Assembly: GCA_001465015.1 (NCBI GenBank)
Contig: LNEO01000369.1
Location: forward strand, 1-34,369
DNA length: 34,369 bases
Reading direction: 5' to 3'
From: Deltaproteobacteria bacterium Ga0077539
GTDB lineage: Bacteria > Myxococcota_A > Polyangia > Polyangiales > Ga0077539
The position numbers and the translations under genes were made by a program. This document shows positions 1 through 7,981 of this stretch, one piece after another. A model generated the notes under the pieces. The model made no database searches and was not told where the DNA came from. It was given only the letters and a program-made list of their open reading frames with translations. Position 1 is the first letter of the stretch. Every line of letters begins with the position of its first letter.

Positions 1-213
1 GTGTACACGGACTACAGCGCCGACACGCTCACGCCCAACGGATGCCCCAACGATCCACACGCGCGCATCGACATCGTGCGACACGACCTGGACACAGGCG
101 CGCGGCGCGTCTTGAATACAGGCACACTACCGATGAGCCCGATCTACCTGGGCAGAGAGTCGGCGTACGTGATCAACCGCCACGGAATGGGCACGGTCCC
201 GTACCTCCCGTAG
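1..213 (+). CDS. C-terminal end of an unrecognised protein (5' truncated by window)
   Basis: The reading frame is open from the first base and ends in TAG at 211-213. The GTG at position 1 is probably an internal valine codon, so this is the last 70 residues of a longer protein. The segment alternates short hydrophobic strands with polar turns (IDIVRHDLDTG, then SPIYLGRESAYVINR). That resembles a blade of a beta-propeller or other beta-rich surface protein, but it is too short to assign. It converges on the minus-strand gene ending at 259, with 45 bp between the stops. I do not recognise a family. Confidence 0.5.
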   Translation: MYTDYSADTLTPNGCPNDPHARIDIVRHDLDTGARRVLNTGTLPMSPIYLGRESAYVINRHGMGTVPYLP

Positions 214-258
214 CGATGCGCGCGGGGCGGTGCGCCGTCGCGTCTCCGTGAGCAGATG

Positions 259-3200
259 CTACGTCGCGTCCGCGTAGCCTCCCTTTCGCTTCGCGCGGAC
301 GGCGCTCTCGACGGCCTTCTTCGCCCGCGCGTCGTCCTCGTGCAGCGCGCGCTCGAACTTTCCGCGCGACCCCTCCTTGCCGTACCAGACGCCGACCGCG
401 CGATCGACGCGGACGGTCCTCCAGCGCTTGTCGCCCGACGCGAGCGACACCCGCTCGACCTCGCGCGCCTTCGCGCCGAAGCACGCCACCATGAGCGCCG
501 GCTCGGCCTCGAGGATCGACTCCGAAAACAGCGACAGAAGGCCGGTCGCGATCATCCACGCGAGGCTCTCTTCCCACCACAGGGCGCTCTCGACGTTCGT
601 GAACTGCCTCGGCCCTCCGCCGGTCGCCGCGCCGTCGAAAACGGTCACGACGCGCGGCTCGCCCTTGTCGACACACACAATCAAGGGAAGGGTCGTTCGA
701 AGCCGCCCGTCTCCGAGCTTGCGTCGGTCGATCTCCGCGAGCCACGCGCCGTGCCGCGCGAGCACCTCGCGCGGCGACAAGAGCTCTGCCCTGCGATCTC
801 CCACGCGAAACGACGCCGATCCCACCTCGCGCCAAAGCGCCTCGAGCCCCGGCGGAACGCTCGCCACCTCTGCCAACGCCGCGATCTCGTCGTCCGAAGC
901 TGGCGCGCCGATGGTCACGTCGATCGCCGGCCCGAGCCCGACGACGGCGATCGCCCGTCGCGCGTCCTCGAGCGCGCGCAGGTGCCAGAGCGCGTCCTTG
1001 CTGTCGTCTCGTGCGCGGGCCTCGAGCCAATCGCCGACAGAGCGGTCGCGCAGTCGTTGGAGTCGCTCGTTGCACTCGACGGACTTGAGCGTCCCTCCGT
1101 CGCGCATCATGCGAGCCTCTTCGCGCTCGACCTCGACGCGCCGCGCGGCTTCGTCGTCGTGACCCGTGACGCTGAAGGAGTCGTAGTCCAGATCGTCGCT
1201 GCCTGGCTTGCGAAAATAGTACTCGCGCGCGACGCCGCCGTGCCCTTCGACGTGCCAGGGGTCCTCGGCGAGCGCGTAGTCCTTCGGCGGGTTGGCGCGC
1301 AACACGCCGAGCGCCCGCGCGCTGGCCTCCTCGTTCGCGAAGCGAAGCACGTAGCGGTCGGGCCAGCCGTTGTTCTTTCCTCGCGCGATGAACAGCGAGG
1401 CGCCGTAGCGCTGCGCTTCGATGAACGCCGCCGCCCCTTTGCTCCACAAGATCGCGCGCTCGTCGAGGGCCGTCGCCCTGGGGTCGAGCGCGGGGCCCGG
1501 CAGGTCCGTCACGCTCGCGAGCAACGTCGAGTCGCACAGGACGCCCTTGCGACCGACGACGTGAAGCCGATCGTCCTCCGCGACGAACCACGCCTCGTCG
1601 TCGGTGGCGATCACCCTTTCGCGCAGCGACGAACCCGCCGCGGCCGAGAGCTTGTCGTCCGTGAGCTTGCCCTCGATCGTGGCGGTCTTGGCTGAGGCGA
1701 TCCGCCTGGCCATGCGCCCGTCCAGCGCCTCGGCCCACCGTGACAGGAGCTTGTCTCCGCTTTCGCCGACGAAGGGGTGCTCGTAGGCGCTCTTGCGAAG
1801 CTCGTGAAAGCGCGAACGAACCTTCGGTAGCCACCGCGCAGCGACAGCCGCCATGGACTTTGTGGGCGTTTTCGAAAATGTGGGCTCTTTTTCGAGCGCG
1901 AGCCCCGCCGTGAGGTCGACCACCGTCGCCGGGTCGATCCGGCGCAGCGCTGCGGCGATGCCTTCGAGGATCACCTGCGCGCGGTAGCGCTCCCACTCGC
2001 CCCGTGGTGGTACTTCTGTCGCGGCGCGGCCGAGCTGGACGAGCAGGAGGTCTCGCTGCGAGGCGAGCGCGCCCTTCTCGACGAAGTCGCTGACCATCGC
2101 GTACAGCACCGAGAGCGCTAGGCCCGCGTCCGAGCGCGCCTTCGCCGCGTCGATGTGCGCCGAGAAGCGCGCTTCGGTGAGCGTCTCGCCGAGCACCGAG
2201 CAGCACTCCCACACGCCCTCGTCGACCGAATCGAACGCCAGCGTCCTCACGTAGTCCACCGCGCTGTCGGTGCCGATGTGCCCGAGCGCAAACACGAGCG
2301 ACCAGTAGAGCTCTTCGTCGAGCTTGGTGTTCTTGGGCTCGGCGAGGATGCGCTCGAGCTCGAGGCGGATGCGAGGCTCGCAGCCCTTGTGCGAGACGTA
2401 GAACAACGCGTGGTGCGCCTGTGAAATGTCAGCCTTCTTCGCGCGGATCATCCCGTCGATCACCGCCGCGGCCTGCGCGTCGTCGACGAAGCCCCACGCG
2501 CCTTCGCTCTTGCTACGAAACCACTCGGACGACAGCTCTCCCGCGAGGTGCCCAGGGTTCTCGAAGGCGGCCGCGACCTTGGCGAACACCGAGCTCGATC
2601 CCGCGTGCGCGCGAAGCGCGCCGAGCGCGAGCTCGAGGGCGTTCTCGGGCGTCGCGTCGACGAGGACCGAGCTGAGCCGCGCGCGGGCCGCGGGTTTCTC
2701 CGCGAGCTTCGCGAGCGCATCGGCGGAGCCCTCGGTGTATCGCAGCGCCGCGAGCGCCGAGCGAAGGGCGGTGGGGTGCACCTCTCGTGATTCGTCTGCG
2801 ACGAGCAGCCGCGACAACGACCGCCACGTGTGTTCGTTGTCGTGCTTGACCTGCCCGCACAGAAGCTGGTCGAACACGAAGAGCGCGTCTCCCTCGAGCT
2901 TCGAGGCTTCGGCCAGGGCGCGCGCCTTCTCTTTGCCTGGCGCGGCGTCGTCCGCGATGGTTCTCGCGAGGGGCGCGAGCGACGCTGCGTGCTCGGCGAG
3001 CAGCTCGAGGGCGCCAGGGGCTTCTCCGCGCGCGCGACTCCTCGCGATCAGCCTGGGAATCAGCCCGTCGATCGTCAGGTCCGCGCTCTCGAAGAACGTG
3101 AGCGCGCGATCGAGCCGCGCTGCTCCCGCGGCCTCGGCGAGCGCCAGGACCTCGTCGCTGAGCTCGATGTAGACCCACGAGCCCGCGCTGCGCATCTCGT

Positions 3201-3561
3201 CGAGCGCCTTGTTGGCGAGGCGGGCTCGAACGCTGGCTTTGCTCGCGCGATCGCCGAGCGCGGCGAGCGCCCGCACGATGGCGATGGGCGCTGAGTCCTT
3301 CTTCTTTGCTGCGATCGCCGCGGCGAAGGTCGCCGAGCGCGCTGCGGGAGGCAGCGAGCGCGCGCGGACGATGAACGGCGTCGCGGCGTCGACGTTGATC
3401 TTGGCGAGCGCCTTGGCGAGGTCACGCGCGAGCGCTTCGTCGACGGTGCTGGCTTCTTCGGCGCCTGTCGCGGGTGTTGTGGGCTTCGAGCGCTTCGTCG
3501 CCGGCGCCGGCTTCGATCCGCGCACGGCCGCTCGCTTCACAGTCTTCTTGCTGGTTGCCAC
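259..3561 (-). CDS. Large HEAT-like repeat protein with SUKH-like and C-terminal WGR domains
   Basis: This 1100-residue protein starts at GTG 3561 with a Lys/Ala/Pro-rich, probably disordered head (about 1-40). A long helical region (about 45-650) follows, with Ala/Leu-rich helix pairs of HEAT type. Residues about 880-1010 look like a SUKH (SMI1/KNR4) fold: an acidic helix, then PPGLEALWREVGS and a later WWEESLAWMI segment. The last about 59 residues match WGR: W near 1047, the turn WYGKEGSRGK, and a closing KGGY before the C-terminus. WGR binds nucleic acid in PARP1 and occurs in many bacterial proteins. SUKH occurs widely in bacterial immunity proteins. A DNA- or RNA-associated role is inference; the substrate is unknown. 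No signal peptide, so cytoplasmic. There is no Shine-Dalgarno sequence, but a TACACT hexamer lies 11 nt before the start. hrpB ends 30 bp upstream on the same strand. Confidence 0.8.
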   Translation of the reverse strand: MATSKKTVKRAAVRGSKPAPATKRSKPTTPATGAEEASTVDEALARDLAKALAKINVDAATPFIVRARSLPPAARSATFAAAIAAKKKDSAPIAIVRALAALGDRASKASVRARLANKALDEMRSAGSWVYIELSDEVLALAEAAGAARLDRALTFFESADLTIDGLIPRLIARSRARGEAPGALELLAEHAASLAPLARTIADDAAPGKEKARALAEASKLEGDALFVFDQLLCGQVKHDNEHTWRSLSRLLVADESREVHPTALRSALAALRYTEGSADALAKLAEKPAARARLSSVLVDATPENALELALGALRAHAGSSSVFAKVAAAFENPGHLAGELSSEWFRSKSEGAWGFVDDAQAAAVIDGMIRAKKADISQAHHALFYVSHKGCEPRIRLELERILAEPKNTKLDEELYWSLVFALGHIGTDSAVDYVRTLAFDSVDEGVWECCSVLGETLTEARFSAHIDAAKARSDAGLALSVLYAMVSDFVEKGALASQRDLLLVQLGRAATEVPPRGEWERYRAQVILEGIAAALRRIDPATVVDLTAGLALEKEPTFSKTPTKSMAAVAARWLPKVRSRFHELRKSAYEHPFVGESGDKLLSRWAEALDGRMARRIASAKTATIEGKLTDDKLSAAAGSSLRERVIATDDEAWFVAEDDRLHVVGRKGVLCDSTLLASVTDLPGPALDPRATALDERAILWSKGAAAFIEAQRYGASLFIARGKNNGWPDRYVLRFANEEASARALGVLRANPPKDYALAEDPWHVEGHGGVAREYYFRKPGSDDLDYDSFSVTGHDDEAARRVEVEREEARMMRDGGTLKSVECNERLQRLRDRSVGDWLEARARDDSKDALWHLRALEDARRAIAVVGLGPAIDVTIGAPASDDEIAALAEVASVPPGLEALWREVGSASFRVGDRRAELLSPREVLARHGAWLAEIDRRKLGDGRLRTTLPLIVCVDKGEPRVVTVFDGAATGGGPRQFTNVESALWWEESLAWMIATGLLSLFSESILEAEPALMVACFGAKAREVERVSLASGDKRWRTVRVDRAVGVWYGKEGSRGKFERALHEDDARAKKAVESAVRAKRKGGYADAT

Positions 3562-3572
3562 GGTGGGCGGCG

Positions 3573-3578
3573 AGTGTA
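3573..3578 (-). promoter_or_regulatory. Candidate -10 element for the WGR protein gene
   Basis: The minus strand reads TACACT here, 11 nt before the GTG start at 3561, with no purine-rich ribosome site between. The flanking 11-mer AGTACACTCGC (3570-3580) recurs exactly just upstream of the ATPase gene at 10215-10225. With the usual 6-8 nt from -10 to transcription start, the transcript would begin within a few bases of the start codon. No convincing -35 was seen, and in GC-rich DNA a lone hexamer is weak evidence. Confidence 0.3.
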
Positions 3579-3591
3579 CTGCAGGCGCTCT

Positions 3592-6168
3592 TCAGCTCCG
3601 CCGCGGTTGTGGCGGACTCGCCGTCGTCGGGTCATCGGGAAAAGGATGGCGTGGGTACTTGCGACGAAGCTCTTTGGCGATCGCCGGGTAGTGCCTGCTC
3701 CAGAAGCCTGCGAGGTCGGTCGTGACCTGCACCGCGCGCTGGTTGGGGGCGAGCAGGTGCAGCACCAGCGCGACGCGACCGCGAGCGATTTTTGGGCCGT
3801 CTGCCATGCCGAAGAAGTCTTGCAGGCGCGACTCGATGAAGGGCGGCGCGTCCTTCGGGTATTCGATCTTCGTGCGTCTTCCGCCGGGGAGCTCGACGCG
3901 TTCGGGAGCGGCCTCGTCGAGCAGCCTGCGCTGGGCCGAGTCGAGCGTGGCGAGCACGAGCGACGGAAGGTCGGCGCGGCGAAGCTCGTCGAACGAGCGC
4001 ATCCCGACGCACGCCTCGCGCAAGAGCGCGGCGACGCTCGCCTCGTCGGCGGCGGGCATCGCTTCGTGCCCGAAATTTTCGCGTACGAAACGCATACGAG
4101 CGAGCACGCGATCGAGCGAGTCACCGTCGACGAAGTGACGCACGCCGCGCGCGACGGCGGCGTCGGCGAGGCAGCGCGCGACGATGGTCGGGTCCGGCTC
4201 GCGCACGAGCGACTCTTCGAGCACGAGCGCGCCAAACATCAGCCGCCGCTTCACGGTCACCTGCTCGCGCTCTTTGTCGAACAGCGCTTCGACGCGGTCG
4301 TCGCACTGGTCTGTGTAGAGCTCGAGCAGCCAGTCGGGCTCGATTCCGCTCGCGGTTCTGACGGTGACGCCGGCGCTCCTGCCGTCCGAGCGCTCTTCGG
4401 CGTCGAGCGCGACGACGAAGGCCTGTCCGTGCGCGGCGCTCTCGGGGCGGAGCTTCGCCGCTCCGCCGAAGGCGAAGACGAGCTCGCCGCCGTCTGTGGC
4501 GCGGCCGGTGTTGTTGGCCGGGTAGCGCACCTTCGCGACGCGATCGACGAAGCCTGTGAGCGCGCAGATACGCAGCGCGTGGTCGTAGCTGGTCGCGTCC
4601 GACGGAGCTGCTGCGCGGTCCCTCGCCATGCGCGAGAGCTGCTTGAACGCGCGCTCGACCGAGGCCACCCCGCCCGGCTCGAGCCCGACGTCCCTCGACC
4701 GATCGAAGCGCGCTCTGGGGCCGTCGCTGATGGCGTAGTCGAAGCGCTCGAGCAGCGCGGTCAAGTCGGACTCGCCTCGCTCGACGTGGCGCTTCTCGTC
4801 GCCGCTGCGCGAGCGAAGGTCCCGCTCGCTGAGCAGCGCTGCCATCGCCGCGGCGTCGCGGCTGACCCCTCTTCGCTCGCCCTCGACGAGCATCCGCGAG
4901 AGCCTGGGGTGCAGCGGAAATCGCAGCATCGCGCGCCCGTCCGCGGTGAGCGCCCCGCGCGCATCGAGCGCTCCCAGCCTTCGCAAGAGCGTCTCGGCGG
5001 CCTCGATCGCTGCGGCCGGCGGCGCTTCGAACCACCGCCAACCGGCGAGCGACGTCGCGCCCGCGGCGCGAAGCGAGAGCGCGGTTTGCGCGAGGTCGAG
5101 CCGTGCGATCTCGGGCGCTTCGAACTCGGGGCGCGTGTCGAAATCGTGCTGTGTGTACAGCCTGAGGCAGCGCCCGGGACGGGTTCGCCCCGCGCGTCCA
5201 GCGCGCTGCGTCGCAGAGGCCTTCGAGACCCGACCCGTGCGAAGCACTGGGAGGCCCGACCACGGGGCGTGCGACGCGATGCGCGCGAGGCCCGAGTCGA
5301 TCACGGCGACGACGCCGTCGATCGTGACGCTGGTCTCTGCGACGTTGGTCGAGAGGACGACCTTTCGTCGATCCTGCGGCTTGACGGCGCGGTCTTGCTC
5401 TTCGGGAGAGAGCTCGCCGTGCAGGGGAAGCACCAGTAGATTTTGTGTGCGCGCGACGGGGGCGAGGGCCTCTGCGCACTTTCTGATCTCGAACGCGCCC
5501 GGAAGAAACACGAGCACATCACCATCGAGCCCCTCGTCGCAGAGGCGCTTGACCGCGCCCGCGACCTGCTCCCACAGGGGGCGCTCGTCGCCGCGCTTGC
5601 CGTGCTCGAGCTCGACATCGAAGCGACGACCGGGGCTCTTGAGCTCGGGGCAACCGCCGAGAAAGGCGGCGACCGGCGCCGCGTCGAGGGTCGCGGACAT
5701 CACGACGATGCGGAGATCCCTGCGCGCGCTCTGTTGCAGCGCCCTCAGCCACGCGAGGGCGATGTCACCGTCGATGTGCCGCTCGTGAAACTCATCGAGC
5801 ACGACGCACGCGACGTCGTCGAGCGAGCCCCGTTCGCCGGTGAGCTTTCGCGTGAGGATTCCCTCGGTGACGAAGCGGATCTTGGTCTTTGCGCTGCTCT
5901 GCTCTTCGTATCGCACCTGGTAGCCCACGGTCTGGCCGGGCTCTTCGCCGAGCTCTTCGGCGACGCGACGGGCGGCCATGCGCGCGGCGAGCCTGCGCGG
6001 CTGCAAGACCACGATTTCGCCGTCCTTCGCGAAGCCTGCGTCGAGCAGCGCCCGCGGGACACGCGTGGTCTTTCCCGCGCCGGGCGGGGCTTCGAGGACG
6101 AGCGAAGCGCTGGCGCGGAGCTCGGAGACGAGCTCGGGCAGCACAGAGTCGATGGGCAGTGAGATCAT
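3592..6168 (-). CDS. hrpB: ATP-dependent RNA helicase HrpB
   Basis: This 858-residue DEAH-type helicase matches HrpB in length and motif order. It has the typical opening LPIDSVLPEL, Walker A GAGKTT at 30-35, the HrpB-specific DEFH box at 125-128 followed by ERHIDGD, the MSATLDA motif III, and QRAGRAGR motif VI at 321-328. A C-terminal HrpB domain with a PYPDDPT-like end (here HPFPDDPTTASP) closes the protein. The frame is open for 81 codons upstream of 6168, but that part is Pro/Thr/Ala shadow of the neighbouring lipoprotein repeat, so ATG 6168 is the start. No strong ribosome site is visible. HrpB is a cytoplasmic 3'-5' helicase family; its physiological substrate is poorly defined, though it has been tied to mRNA processing in some bacteria. 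The lipoprotein gene on the same strand ends 67 bp upstream. Confidence 0.95.
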   Translation of the reverse strand: MISLPIDSVLPELVSELRASASLVLEAPPGAGKTTRVPRALLDAGFAKDGEIVVLQPRRLAARMAARRVAEELGEEPGQTVGYQVRYEEQSSAKTKIRFVTEGILTRKLTGERGSLDDVACVVLDEFHERHIDGDIALAWLRALQQSARRDLRIVVMSATLDAAPVAAFLGGCPELKSPGRRFDVELEHGKRGDERPLWEQVAGAVKRLCDEGLDGDVLVFLPGAFEIRKCAEALAPVARTQNLLVLPLHGELSPEEQDRAVKPQDRRKVVLSTNVAETSVTIDGVVAVIDSGLARIASHAPWSGLPVLRTGRVSKASATQRAGRAGRTRPGRCLRLYTQHDFDTRPEFEAPEIARLDLAQTALSLRAAGATSLAGWRWFEAPPAAAIEAAETLLRRLGALDARGALTADGRAMLRFPLHPRLSRMLVEGERRGVSRDAAAMAALLSERDLRSRSGDEKRHVERGESDLTALLERFDYAISDGPRARFDRSRDVGLEPGGVASVERAFKQLSRMARDRAAAPSDATSYDHALRICALTGFVDRVAKVRYPANNTGRATDGGELVFAFGGAAKLRPESAAHGQAFVVALDAEERSDGRSAGVTVRTASGIEPDWLLELYTDQCDDRVEALFDKEREQVTVKRRLMFGALVLEESLVREPDPTIVARCLADAAVARGVRHFVDGDSLDRVLARMRFVRENFGHEAMPAADEASVAALLREACVGMRSFDELRRADLPSLVLATLDSAQRRLLDEAAPERVELPGGRRTKIEYPKDAPPFIESRLQDFFGMADGPKIARGRVALVLHLLAPNQRAVQVTTDLAGFWSRHYPAIAKELRRKYPRHPFPDDPTTASPPQPRRS

Positions 6169-6235
6169 CGTGGCGATCGCGCGGGGCTGCGTTTGATAGC
6201 CCCTCTTCGCGATCGAGCCAATGACGAGAGCTCGA

Positions 6236-6481
6236 TCAGCCGTTGCTGGCGGCGTCCGCGGGGGAGCTGCTATCTGCGGGCGCGCTGCTGTCCTCGGGCG
6301 CGCTGCTATCCGCGGGGGAGCTGCTGTCCACGGGGGAGCTGCTGTCCGCGGGGGCGCTGCTGTCGGCCGCGACGTCCGGGGACGCGTCGGCTCCAGGCTG
6401 CGCCGGCGCACAGGCCGTGGCCAGGGCGACGATCGAGAGAAGGGCGACGATTGATCGAAGAAGAGTGCGTGAGTAGTTCAT
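6236..6481 (-). CDS. Small repeat-containing lipoprotein
   Basis: This 81-residue protein starts at ATG 6481 (MNYSRTLLRSI). It has a short basic head, a hydrophobic stretch (IVALLSIVALATA) and a lipobox-type cysteine in ATAC near residue 24. The mature part is almost entirely Ser/Asp/Ala/Pro. Most of it is six copies of a hexapeptide of the form (A/S)P(A/E/V)DSS, encoded by an 18-bp tandem repeat. No globular domain follows. It is probably a flexible membrane-attached peptide, or a lipoprotein linker that has lost its domain. A frameshift after the repeat that separated it from a downstream domain cannot be excluded, but hrpB begins only 67 bp further on, so little room is left. It is divergent from the zinc-finger-like gene at 6592. 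Confidence 0.65.
   Translation of the reverse strand: MNYSRTLLRSIVALLSIVALATACAPAQPGADASPDVAADSSAPADSSSPVDSSSPADSSAPEDSSAPADSSSPADAASNG
6259..6366. repeat. Six tandem copies of an 18-bp unit inside the small lipoprotein gene
   Basis: On the plus strand the unit is CGGGGGAGCTGCTGTCCN with substitutions (GAG or GCG at one codon, TATC or TGTC at another). Six units follow one another without gaps. Each encodes one Ser/Pro/Ala/Asp hexapeptide. Because 18 is a multiple of three, gain or loss of units would change linker length without shifting the frame. Confidence 0.9.
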
Positions 6482-6566
6482 AGGCCAAAACCTGACGCGC
6501 ACGCGATTCCTCTGCAATGTGACAAATGAGTCGCGCTGGTGGCGCCGCGAGCGACCAGCGACGGGG

Positions 6567-6572
6567 TACAAT
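6567..6572 (+). promoter_or_regulatory. Candidate -10 box (TACAAT) for the zinc-finger-like gene
   Basis: TACAAT, preceded by GGGG, lies 19 nt before the chosen ATG at 6592 in the divergent region between the small lipoprotein and this gene. It is a 5/6 match to the sigma-70 -10 consensus. No clear -35 lies 17 bp upstream. A transcript from here would have a leader of about 12 nt. Confidence 0.35.
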
Positions 6573-6591
6573 CTCTTTGGTACGTGGTTCG

Positions 6592-7935
6592 ATGTTTCAG
6601 AGAGACGCGTATGGCGGAGCGAAGTGCGGGGCCTGCGGGCAGGTCATCAAGAAGGGCTCCGCCCACTTCTTGAGGATGCAGACGGGGCCGACGGGCGCCT
6701 CGGAGTGGGCGGATTTGCACGTCGAATGCGCAGTGCGCGTCGCGCACGAAGACGTGCTCAACGCGCTTCGTCGCACGACCACCCTCTTCGAAGGGCGCGC
6801 GCAGATCGAGGCCGCGGCGCACGAGGCGGCGGCGCGGGCGCGGTTCAAGCCGCGCTCGTTCGAAGGCGAGGTCGCGCGCGAGGGGCAGGCGACTGCCGCG
6901 CAAATCGCTGAGCAGTCGCTCGCTGCGACCCGACCAGTGGACACCGTCGGGCTGCTCGTTCACGAGCAGTGGGCGGCGGGACGACTGCTCGAAAAGGTGC
7001 GCGAGGTCCTCGCGGGGCTCTATCTGCGCTCGGCCAACCGCGGCTACGGCTTCGTCTCGTTTGGCGACGATCTTCCCGATCGCCCGGTGAAAGAGCTGCA
7101 GCAGACGGTGCGCGCGTTCGTGCTGCAGGTGAGCACGAGCGGCTCGAGCATCGCGCCGATGAACCGCGTGCTGCGCGGCGTTCGCACGAGCGGCATCCCC
7201 ATCGCGGCCCTGTGGCTGGTCGGCGACGCGCCGTGGCCCTCGCCGGCGCGCGACCGCCGCGAGCGCGAAGCGCGCGAGTTGCTCGACGCCATTGGTCTCG
7301 ACGCAGACTCGCCGCCAGTCGTGCACTCGACGCGCGTCGATCGCCCAGCGTTCGAGCGGCTCGGCGAGGCGCTCGACGAGGTGTTCTCTGGCGGGGTGTC
7401 CGCCGTCGAGCCCCCCGCAGAGACGGCGGTGAAGTCCTTTCACTGGTTTGCCAACGAGGGGCGCTGGCCCGAGGCGCTGCGCTCGCTCGACATCGCGCTC
7501 GAGCGCAGCGAGCGCGGCGAGTTTCGCCCGTCGCTCGTCGACGCAGCGGTGCGCGCGCTCGGCGCCGACGAGGTCTCGATGACCGCGCTGTCGATCCTCG
7601 CGCGCGCGAAGGACCCCAAGACCGCCGACGCGCTGTTCGCGTTCTTGCAGGCCATCTACGAGCCGAAGGCGCCGCCGGGCTCGATCGTGGTGCTCGTGTG
7701 CGACCTCTTGCGCGAGCTCGGCGACCCGCGCTTCGAGCCGATCGCCTGGGAGGCCTACGCGCACTCGGTCGGCGTCTTGCGCGAAGACCTCGAGGCGATG
7801 TTGCTCGAGCACGCCGGAGAGAACCTGGCCGCGGTCGTAGAGGCCCGGCTCCAGACGTTGCCCGCGAGAGATCCGCAGCGCGCGACGCTTCGAAAGCTCG
7901 TGCAGCGGGTGCAGAAGCGCGCGAGCCGTCGATGA
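6592..7935 (+). CDS. Protein with an N-terminal PARP-type zinc-finger-like motif
   Basis: From ATG 6592 the protein has 447 residues. The frame is open further upstream, but the extra N-terminus (from 6526) is Arg/Gly-rich and looks non-coding. Residues 12-46 have the spacing C12-x2-C15-x27-H43-x2-C46, with an IKKG segment after the second Cys, FLRM, and a Trp four residues before the His. That is close to the PARP-type finger (C-x2-C-x28-30-H-x2-C). The rest is helix-rich: an Ala/Glu-rich stretch (60-110), a mixed alpha/beta region (about 120-270) and an Ala/Leu-rich C-terminal half resembling HEAT-like pairs. No catalytic motif was recognised. Zinc binding and nucleic-acid contact are inference from the motif. 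It is followed by a perfect hairpin at 7955 and by an SDR gene on the same strand. Confidence 0.75.
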   Translation: MFQRDAYGGAKCGACGQVIKKGSAHFLRMQTGPTGASEWADLHVECAVRVAHEDVLNALRRTTTLFEGRAQIEAAAHEAAARARFKPRSFEGEVAREGQATAAQIAEQSLAATRPVDTVGLLVHEQWAAGRLLEKVREVLAGLYLRSANRGYGFVSFGDDLPDRPVKELQQTVRAFVLQVSTSGSSIAPMNRVLRGVRTSGIPIAALWLVGDAPWPSPARDRREREARELLDAIGLDADSPPVVHSTRVDRPAFERLGEALDEVFSGGVSAVEPPAETAVKSFHWFANEGRWPEALRSLDIALERSERGEFRPSLVDAAVRALGADEVSMTALSILARAKDPKTADALFAFLQAIYEPKAPPGSIVVLVCDLLRELGDPRFEPIAWEAYAHSVGVLREDLEAMLLEHAGENLAAVVEARLQTLPARDPQRATLRKLVQRVQKRASRR

Positions 7936-7954
7936 CCCTCGTTGACCCAGGCGT

Positions 7955-7976
7955 GCGAAGCGTGAGACCGCTTCGC
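7955..7976. other. Perfect 8-bp hairpin just upstream of the SDR start
   Basis: GCGAAGCG and CGCTTCGC form a perfect inverted repeat around the 6-nt loop TGAGAC. The right arm ends 5 bp before the ATG at 7982. There is no T-tract, so it is not a standard intrinsic terminator. It could mark the end of the upstream transcript or mask the ribosome-binding region of the SDR gene; the sequence alone does not decide. Confidence 0.5.
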
Positions 7977-7981
7977 TGGCG

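Noticed and set aside
214..258. Possible terminator in the 45-bp gap at the left end
   Set aside because: Only imperfect GCGA/TCGC and GCGC pairing and no T-tract.
173..2212. Minus-strand open frame of 679 codons in another frame of the WGR gene
   Set aside because: Arg/Ala-rich throughout; the WGR and SUKH-like motifs are in the other minus-strand frame.
3574..5439. Plus-strand open frame of 621 codons opposite hrpB
   Set aside because: All helicase motifs are on the minus strand; this frame has no recognisable domain.
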